Below are positions 48,342-57,624 of a stretch of DNA of 64,000 nt, in pieces. The position numbers were made by a program, and so were the translations under genes. Source of the DNA: S015-6 sp964479535 (GTDB lineage Bacteria > Desulfobacterota > DSWW01). Each line of letters starts with the position of its first letter. Position 1 is the first letter of the stretch. The stretch is taken from NCBI GenBank assembly GCA_964479535.1, contig CAYZMM010000004.1:62001-126000 (forward strand), given 5' to 3'. The notes under the pieces were generated by a model. The model was not told where the DNA came from. It saw only the letters and a program-made list of their open reading frames with translations, and did not search any database.

Positions 48342-51107
48342 ATGAAAGAAACGGACTGGACGAGAGAACAGCTCATGGAAGAATTGCATCGTCTCCGGAA
48401 CCGTGTTTCAGAGTTAGAGCAGATTGGAATCCAATCAAAACGAGATCAAGAAGATCTTCGCGAGAGCGAAGAGCGATTTCGTGCGATTTTTGAGGGTTCC
48501 CTCGACTCGATACTCCTTGCGGATCCTGAAACGGGTGAAATCCTTGATGCAAATCCAGCATCAGAACAGCTGCTCATGATGTCCCGAGAAGAAATCATCG
48601 GCCTTCACCAGACTCAGGTACACCCAATTCGTTTGAGAGAGACTGCAAAAGCTGCTTTCTTGCGAATTGCCTACGAAGCGGATCATCAGGTTCCAGCTGA
48701 GACCGTCTTACAGCGTTCGGACGGTAAAGAGCAGTCCGTCGAAATCCTGTCACAGGTGATTCAAGTAGACGGTAAGCCTGTCATGTACGGCGTCTTTCGT
48801 GACATCAGTGCCCGGAAGCGAGATGAACGGGTCATAGCTGAGTCACGGGAACTACTTAGAAAGGTATTCATAAGCCAGTTGGATGCCATTTTCGTGCTCA
48901 ATTCAGACAATCCCCCGAAAATCCTGGACTGCAATCCAGCAGCTACAAAGATCTTTGGATATAGCCGTGAGGAAATGCTGGGGCGCACTGCAGACTTCGT
49001 TCACGTTACGGAAGGAACCCTTAGAGAATTCCAACACCTTGTGCACCTCGCAATATCGGAAAAGGGTTTCTTACATCTGCCTGAATTCAAAATGAGGAGA
49101 AAGGATGGAACGATCTTTATCAGTGAGCACAGCTTGGTTCCCCTGCTGGACGGACAAAACGACCGGATTGGCTGGGTCAGCCATGTACGGGATATCACCG
49201 AAAGGAAGCAAAGTGAGGAGGCGCTGCGACGTAGTCAGCAGAGGTTTCGCGCAATCTTCGACCAAACGTATGAACTCATCGGACTGATGAGCACGGATGG
49301 GATTCTCATCGAGGCAAACAGAACGGCCCTCGACTTTGCAGGACTCCACGAATCAGACGTAGTGGGAAAACCCTTTTGGGAGACCGCGTGGTGGACCCAC
49401 TCGGCTGAATTACAGCAACGACTGCAAGACGCCGTGTCGAAAGCCGCCGCAGGACAGTTCGTTCGCTTTGAAGCGTGTCATCCAGACCGGAATGGTGAGA
49501 TTCATTTGGTTGATTTTTCCCTAAAGCCAGTGAAGGATCGAGAGGGAAATGTCATCCTTCTGATTCCCGAAGGTCGAGACATAACGGATCGTGTACGAGC
49601 CGAGGAAGCCCTGCGGCATTCCGAGAGACGGTATAGAACCGTCGTTGAACATGCGCGGGACTTGATCTATACAGTTTCTACGGACACCCGGATTACCTCC
49701 TTGAGCCCTGCATTCCAGACTGCTACCGGTTGGCACATGCGTGAATGGATTGGTAAGTCCATAAAAGAGATCGTTCATCCAGATGACTGGCCATTGGCCC
49801 TCGAGATGGGAATGCGTTCCTTGAATGGGGAGAAACCGCCGATCCATGAGCTGCGCATAAGGACAAAATCTTCCGAATACATTACGATGGAATTCAGTAT
49901 CGCAGGTCATATGGAGCATGAAGGGTTGAGTGGTATCATCGGTATCGGACGGGATATTACGGAACGGAAGCTCATGCAACAAGAGCTCCAGAAAGCACAG
50001 AGGCTCGAGTCACTGGGGACTCTTGCAGGCGGTATCGCTCATGATTTCAACAACATTCTGACACCCATTCTTGCAAACATATCGATTGCGAAGACCTTCG
50101 GAAACCTGGATGACGATATTGCAGAAGCCCTGGCAGATGCAGAAAAGGGTTGCCTTCGGGCGCAGGGCTTGACGCAGCAGTTACTTGCGTTCTCAAAAGG
50201 CGGCCTCCCGATAAAGGAATTGGCCTCAATTTCTCGTCTGTTGATCGAAGAAGCCCGATTTGCTTCGAGTGGCTCGAATGTAAGATGGGAGTACTCCATA
50301 CCGGCAGATCTTTGGCAGGTGGAAATAGACCCGGCCCAGATAGGACAGGTTATTCGGAATCTCATCATAAATGCAGATCAATCGATGCCCGAAGGAGGAA
50401 CGGCCAGAATCGAAGCCGCAAATGTAACGTTGGGGTCGGATACAAACATATCCCTGGAGGAAGAGAAGTTCGTGAGGATCGTTATTTCGGATAATGGAGT
50501 GGGTATACCACCAGATCATTTGCCAAAAATATTCGATCCATTCTATTCGACGAAAGACAAGGGGAGCGGCCTCGGGCTCTCGATCTCGCATATGATTATA
50601 GAACGACATCACGGATCGATTGATGTTCAATCTGAAATGGGAAAAGGGACCACTTTTAGCATCTACTTGCCTGCATCGGAAAAGGATGCAGCTGCAGATG
50701 ATGAAAAACGTACCGAGACGTTGAAGGGTAAAGGTCGCATACTCGTGATAGATGATGACAGAGCAGTTCGAAGATCCGTTGAGGAGATGTTGAGACGTTT
50801 GGGATATGATGTCGAGTCTGCAAAAGACGAGCACGAAGGATTGAGACTCTATCGAGGTGCCAGGGAATCGGGCCGGCCTTTTTCCACCGTCATCATCGAT
50901 TTGACTATTCCGGGGGGGATGGGAACACGGGAAGCAATTAACAGACTGAAGGAGGTGGAACCTGGGGCGAGGCTAATTGTCTCCAGCGGCTATTCTGATG
51001 ATCCGGTAATGGCTGAGTTCAGACAGCACGGTTTCGAGGCTGCCCTGAAGAAACCCTATTCCATTCAAGAACTTGCCGAGATCGTCTACAAGGTTGTGAT
51101 GAGATAG
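48342..51107 (+). CDS. Hybrid sensor histidine kinase with four PAS domains and a receiver domain
   Basis: 921 residues. A coiled start (LMEELHRLRNRVSELEQ) is followed by four PAS/PAC units, each ending in a D-I-T/S-x-R-K motif (RDISARKR, RDITERKQ, RDITDRVR, RDITERKL). The H-box GTLAGGIAHDFNNILTP has the phosphorylated His567; N, G1 (ISDNGVGIPP) and G2 (GSGLGLSISHMI) boxes are intact. The C-terminal receiver has ILVIDDDRAV and Asp853 in IIDLTIPGG. No membrane span, so it senses a cytoplasmic signal. GC content is clearly lower than in neighbouring genes, suggesting later acquisition. Confidence 0.9.
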   Translation: MKETDWTREQLMEELHRLRNRVSELEQIGIQSKRDQEDLRESEERFRAIFEGSLDSILLADPETGEILDANPASEQLLMMSREEIIGLHQTQVHPIRLRETAKAAFLRIAYEADHQVPAETVLQRSDGKEQSVEILSQVIQVDGKPVMYGVFRDISARKRDERVIAESRELLRKVFISQLDAIFVLNSDNPPKILDCNPAATKIFGYSREEMLGRTADFVHVTEGTLREFQHLVHLAISEKGFLHLPEFKMRRKDGTIFISEHSLVPLLDGQNDRIGWVSHVRDITERKQSEEALRRSQQRFRAIFDQTYELIGLMSTDGILIEANRTALDFAGLHESDVVGKPFWETAWWTHSAELQQRLQDAVSKAAAGQFVRFEACHPDRNGEIHLVDFSLKPVKDREGNVILLIPEGRDITDRVRAEEALRHSERRYRTVVEHARDLIYTVSTDTRITSLSPAFQTATGWHMREWIGKSIKEIVHPDDWPLALEMGMRSLNGEKPPIHELRIRTKSSEYITMEFSIAGHMEHEGLSGIIGIGRDITERKLMQQELQKAQRLESLGTLAGGIAHDFNNILTPILANISIAKTFGNLDDDIAEALADAEKGCLRAQGLTQQLLAFSKGGLPIKELASISRLLIEEARFASSGSNVRWEYSIPADLWQVEIDPAQIGQVIRNLIINADQSMPEGGTARIEAANVTLGSDTNISLEEEKFVRIVISDNGVGIPPDHLPKIFDPFYSTKDKGSGLGLSISHMIIERHHGSIDVQSEMGKGTTFSIYLPASEKDAAADDEKRTETLKGKGRILVIDDDRAVRRSVEEMLRRLGYDVESAKDEHEGLRLYRGARESGRPFSTVIIDLTIPGGMGTREAINRLKEVEPGARLIVSSGYSDDPVMAEFRQHGFEAALKKPYSIQELAEIVYKVVMR

Positions 51108-51292
51108 GATAACCGACTTATCCCTGGACTCGGCGGTTGAGAAATCTCGTTGCCGCACCCCCGGTGCAACTTCGTGAAATGGCTCCTTCCCTTCCTGTTT
51201 CTCTTTCCGGGCTCAATGGGGTGCCGGGTGGATCGGTTGCATTCGGCGGCTTCGGTCCTCTTGCCTGGCCGATGATGGGCGCGGGGCGCTGC

Positions 51293-52006
51293 TCAGGAGG
51301 ATCTTCCGGCCGACGACTGTGAGATCTCCAGGCCCACCAGCCGTGCGACGAGCACCACGAGATAGATCTGGCCGATGATCGCTTCCAGGACGGAAAGGTT
51401 CTTCGCGACCGCCGTCCCTCCTGTGAGGTCACCGTACCCGAGGGTGGTCAGGGTGGTGAAGCTGAAGTAGAGGGCCTGGCCGGCGCCGGTTCCGTAGAAG
51501 GCCCTCGGGTCTCCCTCCGGGATGACCTCGCCGCCCGCGAGGAATGCCCCCGGATCGAGGAACTCCAGCAGGGAATAGAGGGTCGCGAAGATCACCCCGA
51601 GAAGGAGGTACGAACAGAGGGCGGCGCAGATCGTGTCGAAGGTCACCCGCTTCGCCTTGAGCACGTAGGAGAGGATGGTGCCTCCGATGTAGAGGAAGAA
51701 GAGGATGGCAAGGATGTGTCGCGCCTCGGCATAGGAGGCGGCCGGGTCGAAGTGGTCGAGCCAGATCAAGGCCACCGCAGGCACCAGGAGCGCAAGTGCG
51801 GTCAAGAGAGAGGACAGCTTCCCGCTCCCCGAGTAAGCGCCCACGATCAACATGGCGGTGGCCAGAAGATCATAGAGGGTGAAGCCCCGATCATCCGATC
51901 CCAGGAAGGGGCCCAAGAAGATGAAGACCATCAGGAAGACCAACAGAAAGAAGAAGCGCCTTTCTCTCGAAAACACCCAGTTCTTCACGATCGATCCGAA
52001 CGGCAT
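51293..52006 (-). CDS. Potassium-channel-like ion channel protein
   Basis: 237 residues with about six membrane segments. The pore has the selectivity filter TTLTTLGYGDLTG between two spans near residues 180-225. There is no cytoplasmic RCK/TrkA-N domain, so gating is not obvious. It is divergent from the methyltransferase gene at 52159. Confidence 0.82.
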   Translation of the reverse strand: MPFGSIVKNWVFSRERRFFFLLVFLMVFIFLGPFLGSDDRGFTLYDLLATAMLIVGAYSGSGKLSSLLTALALLVPAVALIWLDHFDPAASYAEARHILAILFFLYIGGTILSYVLKAKRVTFDTICAALCSYLLLGVIFATLYSLLEFLDPGAFLAGGEVIPEGDPRAFYGTGAGQALYFSFTTLTTLGYGDLTGGTAVAKNLSVLEAIIGQIYLVVLVARLVGLEISQSSAGRSS

Positions 52007-52158
52007 GGGTCGCCCCCGGGGAAGTTTCGTACAGAACTGTTAGCGAAACCGGCCGGAAATGGCAAGTCCTTTCCGGTTCGGAATCGGTTTGACCCTGCAA
52101 GCCCCGGGTTTCTATACTCGTCCCGTGGTCGCGCGAGGCAGTACCGCAGGATCCTTCC

Positions 52159-53055
52159 GTGGAAGGCACAGCTGTCCGGATTGACGACGATCCGCTTTCG
52201 GTCGCAGGGGAAATGAAACGCACAGAAGGCAACCCACGCATCGGGATACCGGCCTACTTCACCTCTCACGCCTGGGTGGAGGCACGATTCGAAAAAGCGG
52301 GCCTTTTCGATACGAGAAAGGGCCGGTTCCTGTTCAGGGCCCTGGGGCCGTTCTTCCGCGGCCTCGGATTTCTGGGCCCTGCGGTCCGGTTTCACAACGA
52401 GTACCTGTTCGTCCGTCACTACGCTGTGGAGGCGAGGCTGCGGGCGATTCGGCCTACCAGCATCGTCGAGATCGGGTCCGGACTTTCACCCCGGGGGGTC
52501 GCCTTCGCCTCGGCGGATCCGGATCTCCGGTACATCGAGGTGGACCTTCCAAACATGGTGGCGGCCAAGAGGAAGGCGCTGCATGGCTTACAGTGTCCCC
52601 GGAACTACTTCCTCGGCGCGGCGGACCTCTTGGCCGAGGATTTCCTGGAAGCCCTGCCCGAGGCACCCAGGCCGGGGGACCGCCTGGCCGTCGTCACCGA
52701 AGGGGTCACCGACTATTTCAACATGCCGGAGAAGCGCAAAGCCTTCCGGAACATCCGCTCCCTGCTGGAAGCACACGGGGGCGGCCGCTATCTCCTGGAC
52801 ATCTATGCCCGCGAGCACTTCCCTCGTCCCGCCTGGCTCACGAACGCGTTTGTCCTTACCTTGGGTCGCCTGGTGGGTCGCTCCTTTGACGATCAGCTCT
52901 TCGACCGGGTGGACGATGCCTGCCGGTTTCTGACCGGCTGCGGCTTCGACGAGGCCGGCGAACTGGACCTCGCGGAGCTGAACACCTCGGCCTACCAGCC
53001 GCCCCTCGCGGACTGCACCTGCCGGATCGTGGAGGCGACGGTCCCTCACTTGTAG
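52159..53055 (+). CDS. Class I SAM-dependent methyltransferase, LCMT-like
   Basis: 298 residues from GTG 52159; an internal ATG at 52213 is a possible start. Motif I is SIVEIGSGLSPRG, motif II YIEVDLPNMV, and VTEGVTDYFN follows, the pattern of the leucine carboxyl methyltransferase/TcmP-like family. Bacterial members methylate small molecules, often in secondary metabolism. Target unknown. Its 3' end overlaps the convergent molybdopterin oxidoreductase by 10 bases. Confidence 0.75.
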   Translation: MEGTAVRIDDDPLSVAGEMKRTEGNPRIGIPAYFTSHAWVEARFEKAGLFDTRKGRFLFRALGPFFRGLGFLGPAVRFHNEYLFVRHYAVEARLRAIRPTSIVEIGSGLSPRGVAFASADPDLRYIEVDLPNMVAAKRKALHGLQCPRNYFLGAADLLAEDFLEALPEAPRPGDRLAVVTEGVTDYFNMPEKRKAFRNIRSLLEAHGGGRYLLDIYAREHFPRPAWLTNAFVLTLGRLVGRSFDDQLFDRVDDACRFLTGCGFDEAGELDLAELNTSAYQPPLADCTCRIVEATVPHL

Positions 53056-55166
53056 ACCTTGCACAGGAACCCTTTCCAGGGCTCGGAGCCCCAGACGGCG
53101 TCCGCGGGCTGCGGGTCGAGGAGCAGGCTTGCGCTCGATTCCTTCCAGCCGTATTCCGGCGGCTCGCGTTCCGGAAACCACCAAGCGTGCTGAATCGACA
53201 CCACGCGAGGGGCGATGCCGGGGGTCAGCCTGGCGCGCTGGCGGATTCTTCCCCGGGGGGACTCGATCCAGACCCAGTCGCCTTCGGCGATCGACAGCCT
53301 CGCGGCCGTCTCCGGGTGCAACTCCACGAGCGGGTCCGGGTTCCTCTTCCTCTGGGACGGGAGCTGTCGCAGCTCGGTGTGGAAGAATGGCTCGATCTTG
53401 GCACCTGTAATGGCGATCAGCGGGTACCTCTCGGCCAGGTCGGGTGTGCTGTAGGGGCTCTCCGGGGGCTCGAAGTAGTTCGGGAGCGCGTCGTGTCCCA
53501 TCGCCTCGAGGGCCGAGCAGGCGATCTCGAACTTTCCGGACGCGGTCGGGAACCCGTCTGTCTCGTGCTTCCTGTACTGCATCTCCCCCCGGAGCAGGCC
53601 GATCTCCTTGAAGGCCTCGAAGTCGAGTCCCGACCCTTCGAGCACGTAGTCACACCACTGACGCACGTCCTTCCAGGGAAAGAACGCCTCGAGACCGACC
53701 CTCCTGGCCAGCTCGATGAGGATCTTCTTGTCGTCCCAGCACTCCCCCACCTCCGCCACCTTCTGGCGCGCGGCCACGCACCAGATGAAATGGAGGTCCG
53801 CCACATCGTCCTGCTCGAGCCAGCTCGCAGCGGGCAGCACGATGTCGGCCAGCTGCGCGGTGGGCGTCATGAAGAGGTCGACACAGCAGGAGAAGTCGAG
53901 TCGCTTCAGGGCCTCCTCTCCCCTCAGGGGGGCGCTGCTCGTGAGCAGCGGGTTCGTGCCCATGATGAGAAGGGCCTTGACCGGGTAGGGCTTCTGATCG
54001 AGCACCGCATCCCAGAAGACGGGGTGACGGACCCCGGGGTTCAGAGGAATGGACTCGCCGTAGCCCAGCTTCCTCGCGGCCGCCTCCGGTGTCATCCTCC
54101 CGAGCAGGGTGTTCTCCGGCTCCACGAAAGGGGAGGTCTGAAAGACCTTCTCGGGAGGAACCCAGAAGACGTCCCCTCCCGGCACGTCGATGTTCCCGGT
54201 CACGGCGCGCAGGATCATGAGGGCGCGGGCCGTCTGGAAACAGTTCGGGCTCTGATCCAGGCCGTTTCCCCAGAGCAGGCAGGCGGGCTTGGTCGTGGCG
54301 TACAGACGGGCCGCCTCCCGGATCGTCTCCTCCGGGACCCAGGTGATCGCTTCCCCCCGGGAGGGCGGGTATGCCCTTACGCGGTCCGCCAGCCGGTCGA
54401 AGCCGACCGTGTACGTCTCCACGAATTCCCTGTCGTAGAGCCCCCCCTCGATGATCACGTGGAGCATGGAGAGTGCAAGGGCCGCGTCCGTGCCCGGACG
54501 AACCTGGAGCCACAGGTCGGCCCTGTCCGCGGGGGGCGTTCTTCTCGGGTCCACCACGATGGAGCGTGCGCCTTTTCGAATCACGCGCGTCGCCATGGGG
54601 CCGCACATGCCGTCCGCCGCACCCGTCTCCTGGATGTTGCACCCCCAGACGAGAACGAGGGCCGGCTCGACGCCCCCGAACCCGTAGAAGTCGCAGACCG
54701 GCAGGTGCATGCCGCAGGTCACGGCCGCCGCCATCACCCTCGGCAGGTAGCAGGCGTGGGCATAGCTGACCACGTTCGGCGTGCCGAAGGCGTTCGCGAA
54801 CCGGAGGCTCATGAACATGTAGGGCCGGCCCGTTCCCAGGGCGAGGGCCACCGACTCGGGGCCGTGCTCGTCCTTGAAATGCAGGAGCCGCTCGGCGGTC
54901 GTGTCCAGCGCCTCGTCCCAGCTGATGCGCTCCCACTTGTTCTCTCCCTTGCCCCCGGCCCGTTTCAGGGGGTGGAGCAGCCGGTCCGGGTGGTAGAGCA
55001 GTTCCGGCGAGGCCCTCCCCTTGGAGCAGATGTACCCCCTGCTCATCGGGTGGTCCGGGTCGCCGGTCACCTTGACCACCCGGCCCGCTTCCAGGTGCAC
55101 CTTCACGCCGCACACGCCGTGGCACATGCGGCAGATCGATTTCACCACGGTCCCGGAGGCGCCCAT
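53046..55166 (-). CDS. Molybdopterin oxidoreductase (DMSO reductase family)
   Basis: 706 residues. The N-terminal [4Fe-4S] motif is CRMCHGVCGVKVHLEAG with the fourth Cys in GYICSKG. Cofactor-binding motifs include WGCNIQETGAADG and SIVVDPRRTPPADRADLW; the C-terminal domain shows WVWIESPRGRIRQRA. There is no Tat leader, so a cytoplasmic enzyme. It resembles the acetylene hydratase/transhydroxylase-type group in which reactions on small organic substrates occur, but the substrate is not predictable. The start is 4 bases after the thioesterase stop, so they are cotranscribed. Confidence 0.87.
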   Translation of the reverse strand: MGASGTVVKSICRMCHGVCGVKVHLEAGRVVKVTGDPDHPMSRGYICSKGRASPELLYHPDRLLHPLKRAGGKGENKWERISWDEALDTTAERLLHFKDEHGPESVALALGTGRPYMFMSLRFANAFGTPNVVSYAHACYLPRVMAAAVTCGMHLPVCDFYGFGGVEPALVLVWGCNIQETGAADGMCGPMATRVIRKGARSIVVDPRRTPPADRADLWLQVRPGTDAALALSMLHVIIEGGLYDREFVETYTVGFDRLADRVRAYPPSRGEAITWVPEETIREAARLYATTKPACLLWGNGLDQSPNCFQTARALMILRAVTGNIDVPGGDVFWVPPEKVFQTSPFVEPENTLLGRMTPEAAARKLGYGESIPLNPGVRHPVFWDAVLDQKPYPVKALLIMGTNPLLTSSAPLRGEEALKRLDFSCCVDLFMTPTAQLADIVLPAASWLEQDDVADLHFIWCVAARQKVAEVGECWDDKKILIELARRVGLEAFFPWKDVRQWCDYVLEGSGLDFEAFKEIGLLRGEMQYRKHETDGFPTASGKFEIACSALEAMGHDALPNYFEPPESPYSTPDLAERYPLIAITGAKIEPFFHTELRQLPSQRKRNPDPLVELHPETAARLSIAEGDWVWIESPRGRIRQRARLTPGIAPRVVSIQHAWWFPEREPPEYGWKESSASLLLDPQPADAVWGSEPWKGFLCKVYK

Positions 55167-55170
55167 TCCG

Positions 55171-56043
55171 TCAACCCTCTGCAGCGGCGATGGATGTGTT
55201 CATGACCACGGCAATCACGCGATCCTCCAGGCCCCGGTCGATCACGTCCACCCGCGTCAGGGACGTGTTGCCCGTTCTGCGGATCATCCGCGTTCTGGTC
55301 CGGAAGGGCCCTTTCTTCCCCTGGGAAAGATACTGGATCGCCAGATCCTTGGTGATCATGCCCTTTCCCAGAGCGGCGCCGGCCGCAAGCTCCCCGGCCG
55401 TGTCCGCCAGGACGCCGATCATCCCTCCCTGCAGGACCCGGAGGCTGTTGCGAACGTACGCTTTCAACTCGAGTTCCACGACGCCAGCCCCCGGGTCGAG
55501 GACACGGATCCCTGCCGCGTCACGGTACGGCCGCTTCAGCCCGGACCCGTCGATTCCGAAGTCGACCGTCTCGTTCGCCTCGAGGGCCGGCTCGAACACG
55601 GGGGTGTCGTCCCTTCGGGGGAGCCGAGAGAAGGTGGTCATGCCGGTCCCGATCGATGGGGCCGATCCGTCCGCGCCGCTGCCCTCTTCCCGGATGTCCA
55701 CGTCGATGATCGCCATCGTGCGGCCCGACCGGATCACCTCACCCGCGGCCACGAGCGTTTCGCAGACGGGCCTGCGGGCAAGATGGACCGAAAGGCTGGC
55801 CGTGGCGATCCAGTCGGGATAGACGGCCCGGAAGGTCAACGCTCCGGCAAGCACATCGATCATGGTGGCTACGGCCCCCACCTGGACGGATCCGTCCGGG
55901 GCACGGATTTCCGGCACCACCGGGGCACGGACGACCGCCTTCCCCTCGCCCTGAAAGGTCAGGCAGACGCGAAGGTCCCGCAGGATGTGGTTGTGGGGTG
56001 GGTACTGGCCGTTGTCGCCGCTTTCTTCTCTGTTCTCCCCCAT
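55171..56043 (-). CDS. Tandem hotdog-fold (PaaI-type) thioesterase
   Basis: 290 residues from the ATG at 56043. Two hotdog domains: the first near 45-130 (QVGAVATMIDVLAGALTF) and the second near 180-290 (VLQGGMIGVLADTAGELAAG). Each has the G-x(n)-D helix motif of PaaI-type acyl-CoA thioesterases. It lies between an exported esterase and a molybdopterin enzyme in what seems one operon (gaps of 7 and 4 bases). Confidence 0.75.
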   Translation of the reverse strand: MGENREESGDNGQYPPHNHILRDLRVCLTFQGEGKAVVRAPVVPEIRAPDGSVQVGAVATMIDVLAGALTFRAVYPDWIATASLSVHLARRPVCETLVAAGEVIRSGRTMAIIDVDIREEGSGADGSAPSIGTGMTTFSRLPRRDDTPVFEPALEANETVDFGIDGSGLKRPYRDAAGIRVLDPGAGVVELELKAYVRNSLRVLQGGMIGVLADTAGELAAGAALGKGMITKDLAIQYLSQGKKGPFRTRTRMIRRTGNTSLTRVDVIDRGLEDRVIAVVMNTSIAAAEG

Positions 56044-56050
56044 GCCTCGT

Positions 56051-57364
56051 TCACCCGTCGCAGAATTCTCCCTCTGTGAGGTAATCCGGCTTCGCGCCGC
56101 AATCTTCACAGAACACGTGGGGAAGCCCGGCGAGCCCGGTCTCGACCATCTGGTTCAGCCACTCCGCCACGGTGTACCCGCTCGTCACTTCCTCGTAGAA
56201 CATGGGGTTGCCCAGGATCGTGTGATTGCATCCCGGGCTGACGTAGTACCGGATGTTGTCTTCCTGGTTCAGGGCGATCGCCTCGTCGATGATCGCGTAC
56301 ATCTTCGGATTCCACGCTTCGGCCGTTTCGTTCACAAACCGCCAGTAGTCGACGCCCTGCAGCAGCAGGGAGGCGTAGTCCATGTTCAGCATGGCCCAGT
56401 AGAAGAAGATCTGGTTGTGGTCCCACGCCGCCGTGTAGGGCGCGATGATGCTGTCCGGGTAATCCTTCGCGATCTCGGCGTACATCTCGCCGGTGCTGAA
56501 ATCGGTGAAGTCGGTCGTGCCCTCGATGAAGGCCTCGACCTGCCACGGAAGCTGAAGGTCCCACTGCCTCTGGGCCAACGCCTTGAAGACCGCGTCGTTG
56601 TCCGGCATGATGCCGTTCCCCGCGTCCGGAAAGCAGTAGGCCGAGGAGGTCGGGAACGCGTCCCTCACATCCGGGAAGTTCAGGATCGCCCCGTAGGCGC
56701 CCGCGCTGCTGCCCGCCACGAAGACCTTGTCCGGCGAGACGGTGAAGGTGTCCTGGATCCACTGCAGCACGACCCGGAAGTTCACCTTCCCCCGGTGCCG
56801 GATCCTCCAGTAGTTGAATTCCGGGATCAGATGGAACCCCAGGTCGTCCGGGTAGTCGTAGTCGTTCGCCCCGGCGTGCACATCGCCGGTGCAGTAAGGA
56901 ATGTAGATGAAGTTCCATTCCCGGAAGGGGTTGTCCGGGTTCTCCACATCCCCGATCCCAGCGTTCTCTCCGAGGGTGTCCACACGCGCGCTCACGCCGG
57001 TGTTCGTCGTGGAGTAGTAGATGCAGTTGATCGTGTGCCAGCAGGCGCCTCCTCCTTCGAAGTAGACGACCAGGTTGTTGACGGTTCCTCCCCGGGCGAA
57101 GAAGTAGAACTGGGACTCGCACTCGTCCATGGGGCAATGGGTGCAGCTCGGTGAAAGGCCTCGGTAGGTGAAGTCGGGATAGGAATCCCGCCAGTCCACC
57201 TTGTTCCATCCTTCCGGGATCGGACTCGTGTACGTTTCGGCGGCCGGATCGCTCGAGCCGCCCGGTGCTCCGCCGGCGCCTGCAGGATCTTCACTGCTGC
57301 ATCCTGTCCACCCCACCGAAAGGAGCAGCAGGGCAACGAGCAAACCGCATCGTTCTGGTTTCAT
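56051..57364 (-). CDS. Pectin-acetylesterase-family lipoprotein
   Basis: 437 residues. A lipoprotein signal (LLLLSVGWTGC) is followed by a Gly/Pro-rich linker. VVYFEGGGACW is the oxyanion motif, VAGSSAGAYGAIL holds the nucleophile Ser, and GCNHTIL the catalytic His. Many cysteines fit an exported protein. The family removes acetyl groups from polysaccharides or other esters (also Notum-like). First gene of the operon with the thioesterase and molybdopterin oxidoreductase. Confidence 0.82.
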   Translation of the reverse strand: MKPERCGLLVALLLLSVGWTGCSSEDPAGAGGAPGGSSDPAAETYTSPIPEGWNKVDWRDSYPDFTYRGLSPSCTHCPMDECESQFYFFARGGTVNNLVVYFEGGGACWHTINCIYYSTTNTGVSARVDTLGENAGIGDVENPDNPFREWNFIYIPYCTGDVHAGANDYDYPDDLGFHLIPEFNYWRIRHRGKVNFRVVLQWIQDTFTVSPDKVFVAGSSAGAYGAILNFPDVRDAFPTSSAYCFPDAGNGIMPDNDAVFKALAQRQWDLQLPWQVEAFIEGTTDFTDFSTGEMYAEIAKDYPDSIIAPYTAAWDHNQIFFYWAMLNMDYASLLLQGVDYWRFVNETAEAWNPKMYAIIDEAIALNQEDNIRYYVSPGCNHTILGNPMFYEEVTSGYTVAEWLNQMVETGLAGLPHVFCEDCGAKPDYLTEGEFCDG

Positions 57365-57420
57365 CCGGATTCCTCCTCTGTTGTGCCTCGTCCGACCCTG
57401 GCCAGCCCACGGGACAGCGA

Positions 57421-57445
57421 TGATGTCTGTGTACCACAGACATCA
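57421..57445. promoter_or_regulatory. 25-bp perfect palindrome in a divergent intergenic region
   Basis: TGATGTCTGTG-TAC-CACAGACATCA, two 11-base arms around three bases, with no following T-run. It lies between the esterase lipoprotein start (57364, minus) and the subtilase promoter (57495, plus). Its size and position suit a dimeric repressor site; a hairpin is the alternative. Confidence 0.55.
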
Positions 57446-57494
57446 CGGCGATAGCAAAGCATCATGGAAGAAAGAACCGTTCGATTCGCCCGGT

Positions 57495-57523
57495 TTGACA
57501 CGCCCCTTTCACCTGTCTATAGA
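57495..57523 (+). promoter_or_regulatory. Sigma-70-type promoter of the subtilase gene
   Basis: TTGACA (57495-57500), 17 bases, TATAGA (57518-57523), about 100 bases before the ATG at 57625. Confidence 0.65.
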
Positions 57524-57624
57524 TCAACCTGATCCGAGGCAACATCCAAGGCAGGTAGAATCCCTTTCCTGGAAACACGAACGGTGCTCAGCACCGATGG
57601 CTGCAGCACATCAAGGGCGATGAA

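Noticed and set aside
53187..55205. Long open frame of 672 codons opposite the molybdopterin oxidoreductase
   Set aside because: Antisense shadow of a high-GC gene; its peptide is His/Arg/Gly-rich with no domain, and the minus-strand gene has clear cofactor motifs.
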